NCBI GenBank assembly: GCA_021018815.1
Contig: JAITYX010000042.1
Location: forward strand, 139,001 to 203,000
DNA from: Talinum fruticosum
Lineage: Eukaryota > Streptophyta > Magnoliopsida > Caryophyllales > Talinaceae
Length of the DNA stretch: 64,000 nucleotides
Direction of reading: 5' to 3'
The position numbers and the translations under genes were made by a program. Numbering within the stretch: the stretch's first letter is position 1; each line of letters begins with the position of its first letter. Below, in pieces: positions 48,856-60,418 of this stretch. The notes below the pieces were generated by a model. The model made no database searches, had not been told where the DNA came from, and saw only the letters and a list, made by a program, of their open reading frames with translations.

Positions 48856-51800
48856 AAAAACTAAGAAAATTAGTACTAACAGATTAAAAAGATTATAACT
48901 AAACCCTATAATAATATAAAAATAAAATTAACCGAAGAAGACTAATTTTATTCTAACTTCTAACAAACTAACTAAAAAATAACAAAAACGAAAAGAAATG
49001 TAATCTTAAAATTAAAATATATTAACATAAAATAAAATTAATATATATAGTTATATATTTATTTATTTAGGATTTGGATTGTATATTAGCTCTCATTTAT
49101 TTTTATGTATATTGATATGCAATATTATTTTGGGCCTGAAATATAATAATTTTGTCTAACATTATTAATTTTTCATTGTTGATGGTATTTTTTGACTTGG
49201 TGTCATAAAATTGTATTAGTTCAAAATATATTTATTATAAAAAATTTTAAAATTAAAATCAACAGGAACATGTTATAAAAATAATATTTAAATATTCAAC
49301 TATCCGAGGAAACAATTTGGTTATTACATTCATCCTATGTACATAATGATTTAATAAACCTTAATAAACCATAAATTAATATAATAAAAATATAACAACT
49401 ACATATATACTTGATATTAATAATAAAAATGCCTACAAGATAGAAAATTATGATTCAAATATGTCGTGGAATAAAATGTAATGAATAAAAGTTAGGAATT
49501 ATATTGTTTCGGTTCAGTAATTTGTGTAATTTAAGTTCGTAATTTGTATTATGTTTAAAGGATTACAAACTTAATATGTCAACTTTTATTAAGCCCATAG
49601 GACTTCAAATAAATTTATTTGTCTCAAAATTTTTGCACAACATACGGATCATTTTTTTTTTATTACAAATACGGTTTATTTTAGTTTCTTCCCAACATGT
49701 CTATCTCGTGACTTATTATTGACAAACATATTTAAATCATATCTTTTACTATTGTAAGTTATCTAAATTATTAAAAGATGAGTATTTGCCATCAAACCTA
49801 CCCGCCATATTGAAATAGCACTTTATGTTACTCTTATTATGTTAATTAATTAAGAGGAAGAGTTGTGTTTCGAGGGAAGCAATTGTTGTTAATCGAGTAA
49901 AACATACATTTATAAAATCTCAATTGTATCAATATTTTTGCCCCATTGATTCACTACTAAAATTGCGATCAATTTTCAATATAAGTACAAAACACAAATG
50001 ATTTTATTACTCTACGCCGTGAATTGACCTATCATGTACTATGATACAAATTACCTATTATTGTTAAATATATTTGGATCACTTCTATCATTATAATATT
50101 TTTTACTATTAATTTCAATATAAGTAGTTATTATATGTTTAATTATTTTTGTGTGCAGAGGTAGGTAAGAGTGGATAAATCATTATATTCACCTTATAAT
50201 TAAAAAAAAAAATGAGATCCCATTATGGGTATATGTATAATTTTTAAGAGTTTGTGTAATATTTAAGTCAATGATGTTTTAGTAGGTTGGTTGCATATAA
50301 ATATTTATCTAGGTGCTTATTAAGTTAAATTAGTATTGATTTTGTAAAGAGTTATGAGTTATAAGTTTGATATTCTTTTATTGATTTGATGTACTTTGTA
50401 TTGTAATATTAATTTGTGACATAATGATATTTATTGTTATTTATTGGTCATCTACCTCGAGTATATACCAATAATATATTATTCCTTTTCCTACTAATAT
50501 TTACTTTTTGATACTCAAACATATTGTTACACTATTTTTATAATTGTATGAGTTAGAATTATTTAAATTATTTGATTCTTAGAGGGTGTGACTTCTTAAT
50601 ATTTCAAATCACGTATGTAATATTAAAACCTTGATGATATTTTTTAACATTCTTTTTTATTTATTATTTTAGATTATTTATTTATTCTTTTGAAATTTAA
50701 AATGATTGGAAGATGAATGTATGTTGGGATCTAATAATTTTTATATGTTGGGTTCGATAACTTTGATGAATCACGAAAGCGTTTTTGTTATGAAGGAATA
50801 ACATGTATAAGAATGTTGTTGAAAGTGAAATCATTCAATAAAATCAAATGATTAAGAAAAAAAAATTGTTAAGTCGTATTTTATACGTATTTTTAGTAGT
50901 TATTTAGTTTATATTATATAGTTTATTTTATCTAATTTATCATATTTTGTCTATTTATAGGTAATTATCAAATAAGAGTGGAAGAAAAGAAAAGATGTTA
51001 AAAGCGGATTTTTAGCCACCAACAAGCGTTCAAGAAAAGACATGAAGTCAATCCATAAAAATAATGTGTCATAAAATCATTATATTTTTAAAATCTTAAT
51101 TTGAAAAGCAGAAGAAAGATAATCATACTTCTAAACCTACTAGAACTCTTCCTTAGAGTTGCATGAAAAAAAGAGGAACAAAACCTCAAACCTCATACTT
51201 CTAAACCTCTACGGAGGACTCGTGAGGGCACCCAGCCCCTTCCTCTCGCTGCCCCCTTGCTGCCCCCCTCTCTTGGCTGGCCATCTCCTACACACAGCCA
51301 CCTACCTCTTTCGCTCCTTCGCTGCTCCTTCCTTGCTCATGCTGGCTGCCCATCAAACCCCTTCGCTGCTCATATCCCTCACAAAATCATCATCTCTCCC
51401 ATTCATCACCCATCATCATCATAATAATCCTCATCACCTTCTTATCATCACTATGGCAAGGATTATTATGGTATTAGTATTATTATTGTAATTTTTATTT
51501 AAAGGACTTTATTTTTATTGTTAGTTTAATATTAAAGATGATATTTTTATTTAGTTTATGTTTCCTAAATTACATTATGTTTGAGTAGTTTTTTTATACT
51601 TAGTATAATCTACTTGAAACCATGTTAAATTATTTATTCTGAAACAAAGTTTCGATCTTTATTGTCTTATTGATTCGATCCATGATTCTATGATAATTTG
51701 ATTTTAATGTTTATGATTTTATGTCCAATTAATTAGAGTGCATGCTAATTAGTCTTATATAAATTCATACGATAGTTTAAAGGGTTTAAGTACGTAATCG

Positions 51801-52249
51801 CTTGATCTTTTAGACATAAGTATCACCCTAGTTAATCATGGATGGCTCATACCCATCTCTTTTAATTAGAAAATTATCATAAACCCTTCTTAAATCAATT
51901 TGCTAGTAGATTGGTTATTAGGTGCTAGATGATGTTTTTCTAATACTTCATGCTCTAATTTTATTAATTCTAGTGTTAGTGTTAGGGTTATCAATATTAG
52001 TAGGGTTTATATTAGGGTTAGGCCTAATTAAACTAATAACTAAGGAAAAATGGGGAAGATCCGCTAGTGGTTGTCTTATACGGTTTAGCTCATGGGTAAA
52101 TCAATTTGTGTGTTAATGATAAATAATAATTTGCATGGTCGATATTGATTATACTAAGTGTTTTTATAAATTTGATATCTTTGATAATTATTTGTTTACT
52201 TTTTAGTTATTTTCTTTAGTTTATCAATTTTTATTTATAAATTTATAGT

Positions 52250-52790
52250 CTTTTATTATCAATTTCATCATCCCCCTAAAGATCAGTATTTTAGGTTAGT
52301 TTTAGTAATTTTATTTTAATTTAATTTTAAGTCCTTATATATTTTAATTTTCAGATTATTTTTCTGTTAGTTTTTATTATTTTTGAGTCAGTTTGTTATA
52401 AATTAGTTTAAAAATATTTTCTTTTATTATTTTTTGTGTTTTATCTTCTTTTAGGGTTTATATAGAGTCCTAGTTTGATGTAATTAAATTTTAAAATTTT
52501 TGGAATTAATTTGATAATTTTTCAGATTTAATTCTTGAATTTAATTACTGCAGGTTTTTAGTTAAATAAATTCGTAAATTCAGTTTTAAATTTTATTTTT
52601 ATATTTTTATGGTCTGGTTGGGTCCAGAAAATTAGTGTTAATATTATAGGTAATTTTAGTATTTATTTTCGTAATTAATTTAGTGCAGAATTTTACTTAT
52701 TTAATTTTCTGTTTTAGAATTTGTTTATTTTCTGCTTTAGCTTTCTGTTTTAATTATTCTAAAAAATATCAAAAAATATTTCTGGGTTAT
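52250..52790. repeat. Inverted relative of the 48.2-48.9 kb repeat
   Basis: Read in reverse complement this block contains aaatatttttt, aaaacagaaag, aactgaatttacgaatttat and ggacc-type words in the same order as the 48606-48855 copy. It therefore forms a decayed inverted repeat with a spacer of about 3.4 kb. Confidence 0.5.
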
Positions 52791-54321
52791 TATAATTTTT
52801 ATATTCTGTATAAATTATTTATTTATTAGTGCATAATTTTATGTGATTTATAGCTATTAATTTACTAGTTTATATTTTCTCTTTTGTTTTAAAGAGTAAT
52901 AAATTTAATTAGATTTAAGCTTGCATATTATTATATATTTCCTCGTGGATTCGATCCCTACTTTCCTATGCTATATTGTTAAATATAAACCTAAGTAGTG
53001 GTTTAATTTGTACCTGTATGACAAGCTAACAAAACTCACAAGTACAATATCGCTGAGTAATTTAATAATTTCTTAAGTTATGCATTGTACAACATTGCTC
53101 CGTGCATAACACGAGTTCAAACTAGTATGTAAAAATTTATTGTCAACCTTAGGACGCCTGAGTTCTTCCATGTTTTATTTTTCAGTTTGTTTGGTCTGCT
53201 TAACTGCAGAAAATCGAAGATAAGATTTAAAGTCTTGTCAGTGACTATTGGGATTACATTCTAGTATTCTACAATACTAACGAAACAAGTAGTTTATCTT
53301 TAGACCTGGTATATATATATATATATATATATAATTAAACAGGAAAAAAAAGCTTGTAAACGAAATTCAACGTTTCAGCACTGTTGTTTCAGCCATACCT
53401 AATCGAATAAGCACCAGACAAAAAGGATTCATGACGTTCTATATCAGTCCAAGCATGATTTTGTCAATTTAGCGTATGTGAGACTAAAGCTCGATAATCA
53501 ACCAGCATATCAAGAGTTGAACATATTTCTAAGTTTAATGCCATCTGTGTACTTAATGCTTCATTTGCACTCACACTCAACATAAATCCAAGACCAAGAA
53601 CCCAAATGATCTTTAGACTGCCAACAGTTAAAGCATACACAACATGCTGTTATGCTTATTATGCAAGTAGCAAACCTATGAACTTCAAAGATCAACACAA
53701 TTGTTGAATATCCATCCAGATGCAAATGCATAGCGGCATGGACGAATTGATATCCTACATCATGATCGTGTACAGATGTTTGCTTCTTTTTGAGGAAACG
53801 ATATCAAAGAATCTACTCATAATCCCAAAGCCACTGCTGGACATAGTGCTCCGCTGGCTGCATCACTTAAGTGTGCTAAAAACCAGTCACCCAATAAATT
53901 TTGCCAAGCTGCGCAAGGAATCCGCTATGAACAGTTGAGGATGCACTATATAATTATCTTTTCCAAAGATATATAAGAGCAGATCAACTGGTAATCAAAG
54001 GAGTGCGTAATACTACGATATGATTGATTAGCAGGACCACCCCAAATTCATCTGTAACATTGTCATCACTTTTGGATAATGACTAATGAGATAAACCATT
54101 GACCGCCAGACTCACGCAAGTTTCATAAAGCAGTATTCTAGCAAGGTTTTATAAGATTAGGATAAAATAGACTCTCAAATCAAGTTTTCATTTTTTATTT
54201 CTGTCCCAACGTGAACCGTGTAGCAGTGAAAACCCCATGATGTAACTATGGAAGCAAGCACAGAGAGAATAACATCTTAGTACTTGGAAAGAGGAACAAC
54301 TTTGCACATTGGTTATCTACC

Positions 54322-57300
54322 TTAGTCAAATGCATATGGATCATCTCCGTCTGCATATGGATTCAAAGATCCTTCAGAGAACAAATCGCCAATGTTGGAA
54401 GGCTGAGAGTAACCTTTTGCCCTAGTTCCCTGCATGACGAGGAAGAAGAAGAAGAAGGAAAAAAGGGAGAAAGAAAGAAAGGACAAAGAACAATTTCCAT
54501 GACTTCCAACTGCATGAACTAAACATACTAAAACTAAAAATACACACTACCATGAATTAAATTCAAAATTAAGCGCTTATAATATGTAGTACAGGACCAA
54601 GTTGTGGAGTTCATATACCTGAGCAGAACAATTAGAATGCCAATATCTAATCAATTAGGAAAGTATTCAGCATAAATTGATACAAAAACAACCTAGCGAG
54701 CAAACAACATTTTTTCGTTTTATTACCTTCATGGAGCTTTTTGGAGTGTTGCCTCTTGGTGGAGCCACCTTTTATGCTTCCTTGGATCCTGAGACAACAT
54801 AGGACTTACCATTTAGATTTTATCCTGCAAAGTGGGTCACACTGTTTTCACCCATTTCCATTGGCTAGTCCATGCACATACCCCAAACATGACAGTACTC
54901 TTAGTTTTTCTCCGTTTAGTAACAGTTCCTCCATTAGTTGTTTCCACTTCATACTCACGATGGGTTACCTGTAACGGTATACTAGGCAGATACATAAGGA
55001 TGTTCTGAGCAAGAGCAAAACACTCAAGACAAGAATGAATGGGCCAAAAGCATCATCCGTGCCTACATATCTTCCACGAGAGCTTTTTGTTAGATGATAG
55101 TTGATAGTCCAAGTGAAAATTTAGTGATGAAGAGGGTCTTGGACAGCTTAGCCAGCAACCTATGATTCCATACTACGTAATTAGGAACAAATTAAGAGAG
55201 ACTCACCTTCCTTCCATGCTTAGAGATGTCCATTAGGTTTCCAGAATTTGCTTTCTCTACTTTCTTTAGCAAGGTTGAAACTGGAGAAAGCATTGCACCT
55301 TGATATGGAGAGTCCTGGCAATTGTAATAGTCAAATGCACCATGATTAGTAGTTATGAGACCTTGAGATACACTATCGCCGACAGAGAAGGCTTTATCTT
55401 CCTGGCAAGCTGCACCACATCATATATTTCATCCCACTTTCTTACCTGTACATGCAGGTTTTTTTAATACTGTCTGGATCTCTCATTCTTGTTGATGAAA
55501 CAGAGTAGTCCTGAGAGGAAGAGAAATCTTTTAATCAAACTTTTTACTATCCGCAATATATTATTTCAGCCATTGAAACATGCTAGGGCAAAGCTTGGAG
55601 ATGAAAGCGGAAAAGATGAACTAGCCATCATACTAGCGTTTCATACTAGCGTTTCAAGAACATTATAAACAAATCTACAAAAATATCATTAACAGATAGT
55701 TCAGAAGGTTTCTTCCCTTCTGGCAGAATAACACTGAGGTGCATGCAGAACATGAAAGGTAAGGAAACTTCCAATGAATTAGTTGCAAAAGCAAGGCAGT
55801 GTATCAGTGGTGAACTACTCATTCATAAGATCTATAGATCAGTCTTAAACCTTTTTTGAGTTCACTTCTTGATCCTCTTGAGGTTTGTCATCCATTACTT
55901 TCCACTGCAGCTGCAACAAAGCCCTTTGTCTTTCTTCCTGTAATTTTCACGAGAGCATAGTCGCTTTTTTACTTTTTGGGGGCGGGGTGAGAGAAATTTT
56001 CCTTGAAAGCCTCAAGTCGAAATGGCACACCTTTGCTTTCTGAAGGTCCAGCTCCTGCTGAAGTTGTCTGCATGCATCTTCATGCTGCAATCTTAATGCT
56101 CTTATTTGGGCTTCATGCTCATCCCTGAGCGCTATTGTTTTCTGAAATTTCCAAAATGGTTAAGCAAATGAAGCTTGATACTCAAGCACCAAAGCCAAGC
56201 TACATAACCTCTCTGAGTTCACTTTCTGCATGGAGTTGGATGCGTTTCACTTCTTCAAGGTGATCAGATTTAAGATTCAATTCCATGTTTTCATGCTCCT
56301 TCTGCATGCGATCAATCTAGAAAAAGGCCAGCATGAAGATTAGCTAGCCATTCAAAAGTTTGGCCACCACAAATACACTAAATCACATTGCTCTCTGAAC
56401 TCAGATAATCTAGTGACTTAACTATGCTTGCCATCACTGTCATTAATGTAAAACTCCACTGAACGAAATATGTAGTCCAACATTGCACTGAAGATAACCC
56501 ACCTACTATACACACTGACTCTGCAATAATAAAAAATGTTGCACATAACCTCGAAATGATGGGCTCAGCTGGCATGCACGTTATAACTCAGATGGTTCTA
56601 ACTTAAGAGGATCATTGGAGATTCACTGATGGTTTGTCTCCTTCCAAAACATACCATAATGGTGCGCTCTTCTAGGATATGCGCCAATTGCTGTCTTGAT
56701 TCTTCTTTGCACTGATCAAGTCTTTGTTCATACATCTTTTCCTTCTCTGCAACAATCTTGTCTGCCTGTTGTTACATACAGGGATCATCATATTTTATGC
56801 CAACATATCAGGACAACAAAAACAACAAGAGCACACCAATTTATCGTCCTGATTGATTGTAATAGTTAGCCTACCTTCCCTTTCTCAGCATTAATGATCT
56901 CTTGCTTTTCAATCTCATACTTCTTTCGTATTTCATTTATTGCCTGTTCAATGGAAATTAATGAATGTCAAGGGAGAAAAAACAAATGAATTTTGATGTC
57001 TCCTATGATTTCTAAATAAAACATGTTTTACCTGATCATTCCTCTGGGAGATTTCCTTTAAATGTCTTGCTAGCTCTGATTGTTTACTTTCAAGCATAGC
57101 ATCATATTGCTTCTTAGCTTCACTGAGCTTACTTTGTGCAGTTACTAACAATCCTTCAATCTGTAAGAACACTTTACATGGTTCAATTCACATCCAAAGT
57201 TTCGTAGTTTTCTATTTCTTTGTTTTTTTTGTTTGGGGGGTTAGCTAAATGAGACTGTTTCCGAAACCTCTGCCTTTTGGTCTTTCAAGTGCTTCTGCTT

Positions 57301-59298
57301 GTCCTTGAGTTGTGTGATGAGCTGTTCCCTTTCCACCAAAGTGACATCAAGCCTGTTGATTTTTTCCTCCAGTGACTGCACTTGGTGATTGAGCTTCACA
57401 ATCTCGTTCTGGAATTCATCAATTTCATCCTCCTTTTTATGTAAATCTGCCTGCAGTTTTCCCAAAGTCTCATTCTTTTCAAACTCTGATTCTGATAATT
57501 TCAGCAACAAATCATTCTGCAAGTTCGGAGAAAAAGGCATTCAGGGGTCATATATGATGCTAAATCAGAACACGGGTCAAGATTACAAAGACAAGAAACC
57601 TTGTCGGCCTCAGATGTTCTTAAGTTCTCAAAAAGATTGGTAACTTGCTCCTCCAATTTGATAATCAATATTTCAGCTTCACTCTTCTTAGAAGCAAGAG
57701 TCTCTGCTTCAGACTCTAATTTTCTTATCCTCTCTTCTGCTAAGCGACATTCTTCTGCATGTTGCACCATTGCAGATTCTTGCACTCTCTGAAGTTCACA
57801 CACCTTATCATTTAATCCCTGAATAGCTGATTGAAGCTCATCTTTTTCTGATGTCACGTGCATGTGATCATGATAAAGCAGATCATACTTCTCCTGAGTA
57901 TGCTTGGCAGTAAGATCTCTCTCTTGCTCAACCAACTTGAAACAAGAATTATAAACAGTGCAGAGCTGAGCAATTTTTTCTGAGACAAACACACTTTGCT
58001 TATCTAATTCAATCACTTCTGCAGCAAACCCATCAACTGCAGCTTTCAGATTGCTTATCTCCTGCAGTGATGTTGCCAATTTTTGGTAAATTCATCGTTG
58101 CTATATTGGAGATCACCTTTTTCCATTTCCAAAATTCCAATTGCATCTCTTATCTGCAATAGATTCTCTTGCCCCAGTTTTAGCTCCATATTTGCATCAT
58201 CCAATTTTGACTTTAACTTTTCACCAGCTAATTTATTTGAAATCACATCTGTTTCAAGGCATTTGATCAGCCCATCTGCATGCAACACCAGCACCAGAAA
58301 AAAACTGTTTAGAACCTTCATTTTGAAGGACTTCTTTTAACTTGAGAATTGTCTAAATGACTAACTCATGGCTCCGATGTGCATATAAAGAGAAACAAAA
58401 CCAGAGAGTGACTTCAATAGCAGCACTTAGGCTATACTAACAAAATTTTCACAGTTTTACTACAGGCCACCAGTGTCAGTGTGCGATTCATGCACTATGG
58501 AGTTCTTGTACATCATTCCACAAGAGATGCGTATAGATATAATTGTTTAAGAGTTTGGGCACCTTTTTCCTTCATAAGATTAGCTGCTTTGGACATTTCA
58601 TCTTTATAAAATGCCTCTTGCTCCTCTTTTTGTAACGTGAGTTCCTTGAGAGCTTGGTCACCTGTACGTAGGATTCTAGTAAAATTCATCACATCGTGCG
58701 CAAGAAGCTTCACACAAAATTTTGATTTTTTCTAACTCTAATACTACTGGAGATTTTCTTCTGCATCTTTCCTTTTTTTTTTTTTTTTTGGAGGAGGGGA
58801 GAGAGGGGTGTTCTAAGCTCATCAGAGGTCGATATATTTAGTATTTACTAGAATGAAGACTTACGTTCTCGAATAGCTTCTTCCGCTGACTCCAACTTAA
58901 TAGACAAATTATTCATTTGATCACTCAAATTATCCAATGCTGCTGAATTTGCGGTTAATTTTTCCTCAATCAACTGCTTGTCCTTCTCTGCTGTTCAAAC
59001 ATGCTCAACAAGTTTAGAACAAAAACAAAACATGATTCATGAAATTGCCACAAATAGGTGTGCTTAATAGTTACCATCCTGAACTTGACTTGATAAAACG
59101 TGCAGGGTTTCAGTAAGTTGATCACACAAGGTCTTTGTCGAAGATAATTTTGATTCCAGTCCTTTCCAAAGCTTCTCATCCTCTGTCTGCTTTACTTTAA
59201 GCTTAGCATTCTCATTTAGAGCCGTTTGTAGTTTCTCTTCTAGCATCTGGATGTGCTCCAGGGATTTCTTCAACTTTGAGTTCTACAATTTTTCGGAA

Positions 59299-59340
<42 letters not shown>

Positions 59341-59425
59341 GAGAAATGCTTCAGCAAATGAATTACAACAGATGTAAATGGAAAAAACAGTTATCAGCAC
59401 AAACATTTTGCGCGAATGAGGGAAG

Positions 59426-59500
<75 letters not shown>

Positions 59501-59800
59501 CGAGAGAGAGAGTACCGCAGTATCCAGATCAGTTCTTACAGATGCTTGTTCCTTGACCAATTTCTCTGGATAATTTTATTAAAATAATCAAACATTGGAA
59601 CGCAATATTTTATGGAATCAGCCATGAAAATTAGATGACGAACCAGCAGTGAGCTTCAAGCTTGCAAAACTGCCCGAGGTAATCGAGTCGGAAGAAGAGC
59701 GTGAAGAGATGGACAACGTTTTCGCTGATCCAGAGGCAGATCCTGTCAATGATTTGAACTGATCCAAAGTTTTCATGCCTAAGAACCCTAATTTCTGCAT
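54322..59800 (-). CDS. ZYP1: Synaptonemal complex transverse filament protein ZYP1
   Basis: Nineteen exons, 5' to 3' on the minus strand: 59644-59800, 59516-59565, 59075-59282, 58865-58990, 58563-58661, 57600-58275, 57268-57516, 57032-57160, 56875-56943, 56655-56765, 56209-56316, 56031-56141, 55851-55937, 55446-55510, 55362-55401, 55207-55314, 54882-54968, 54727-54788, 54322-54429. About 883 residues (Arabidopsis ZYP1 ~870). The N-terminus [18 protein letters not shown] and [16 protein letters not shown] is diagnostic. A near-continuous coiled coil follows, with [40 protein letters not shown] and [19 protein letters not shown]; then a basic tail ([17 protein letters not shown]) and the end [18 protein letters not shown]...YAFD. 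ZYP1 spans the central region of the synaptonemal complex and limits crossovers in meiosis. Single missing bases in T5 58080-58084 and T4 54770-54773 break the frame; restoring them makes all phases fit. Confidence 0.95.
59303..59344. repeat. (GA)n microsatellite in ZYP1 intron 2
   Basis: GA dinucleotide run with one interruption, close to the acceptor side of ZYP1 intron 2; on the gene strand it reads as a CT-rich tract just upstream of the acceptor. Confidence 0.95.
59428..59512. repeat. Second (GA)n microsatellite in ZYP1 intron 2
   Basis: About 85 bp of GA repeats with two short interruptions, ending 3 bp from the donor site of ZYP1 exon 2. Together with the first tract it makes up more than half of the 233-bp intron. 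Confidence 0.95.
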
Positions 59801-60418
59801 CTCGAACTGCTTGATTCTCGTTATCGAAAGTTTTTACAAAGAATTTGATTATGGCAAATGCAAGCTTGTGTGCTGGATTGCCAACGCCAACGATTTTGAG
59901 AAAATGAAATTCAGAAACCCTAAAAATCGGCCTTCAACAACCTCTGTGTCTCCATCTCTCTCACACACACACTATGGGCAAGAAATATCAACTATTAGAA
60001 ATGAAATTTCGCGCCAGTTTACAAGGCATTTATAGTTTTCGTTTGACGGAATGCGAGCCTCTGACGCGCCAGTCGTCCGCTGGCTGCTATTTGTGCACCG
60101 TAGTCTCATGATCAAAGAGCAACGTTAGCCAAATTTTAATGAAAATAACTCTTTCAGAAATCATGTAGACTTTTGATAGACAAGTTCAACCCTGAAGGAT
60201 TGTAACATTTCAATGATTAAAATTAGTACTGTGGTTAATTAATAATGAGCAGTAAAGGTCAATATTTTATAGACTCTTATTAATTCTTAATTTTACATTA
60301 ATCACATTTTTAAGTAACGTAATAAAATAATATAGTACATAGTCGAAAGTCTAAAGTCATTGCACATTTTATTTCTCTAATTTACTCATTTATTAATCAT
60401 GGATAAATAAGGTTCGCA
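59801..60418. other. ZYP1 promoter region
   Basis: Leader and upstream sequence of ZYP1 (minus strand), bounded by the LINE insertion at 60419. Contains an E2F-like site. No gene on the plus strand is supported. Confidence 0.55.
60007..60015 (-). promoter_or_regulatory. E2F-like site upstream of ZYP1
   Basis: TTTCGCGCC matches the E2F consensus TTTSSCGC and lies about 207 bp upstream of the ZYP1 ATG. A second gacgcgccag word follows at 60063. E2F control is typical of S-phase genes; relevance to ZYP1 is inferred. Confidence 0.4.

Larger units (their letters stand above)
46867..54321. other. Long AT-rich intergenic region with repeats
   Basis: No gene recognised in about 7.4 kb. Contains the CCR4 promoter side, a 52-bp tandem duplication (about 47211-47314), an extremely A-rich block with a direct repeat (48155-48416 and 48606-48855), T-rich related sequence in inverted orientation (52250-52790), a (TA)n tract (53309-53332) and the region beyond the 3' end of ZYP1. 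The open frame at 51159-51491 is low-complexity (Leu/Pro/His) and probably transposon-derived. The string cctcgtggattcgatcccta at 52941 is of a kind often seen in decayed LTR retroelements (recall). Confidence 0.45.

Noticed and set aside
51159..51491. 110-codon frame rich in Leu, Pro and His
   Set aside because: Low-complexity, in a repeat-rich AT region, no promoter, no family; probably transposon-derived.
53720..53938. 72-codon plus-strand frame beyond the ZYP1 3' end
   Set aside because: No motif, no splice context and no recognisable homology; treated as chance.
3217..58084. Programmed -1/+1 frameshifting or mass pseudogenisation as explanation of the frame breaks
   Set aside because: Five unrelated families with different slippery contexts would all need recoding, which is not known for them. 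Pseudogenes would also show substitutions to stop codons, bases gained and broken splice sites, none of which is seen in these genes.
57389..58340. Open frames on the plus strand inside ZYP1
   Set aside because: Antisense shadows of the coiled-coil exons; the minus-strand frame carries the conserved protein with splice sites.
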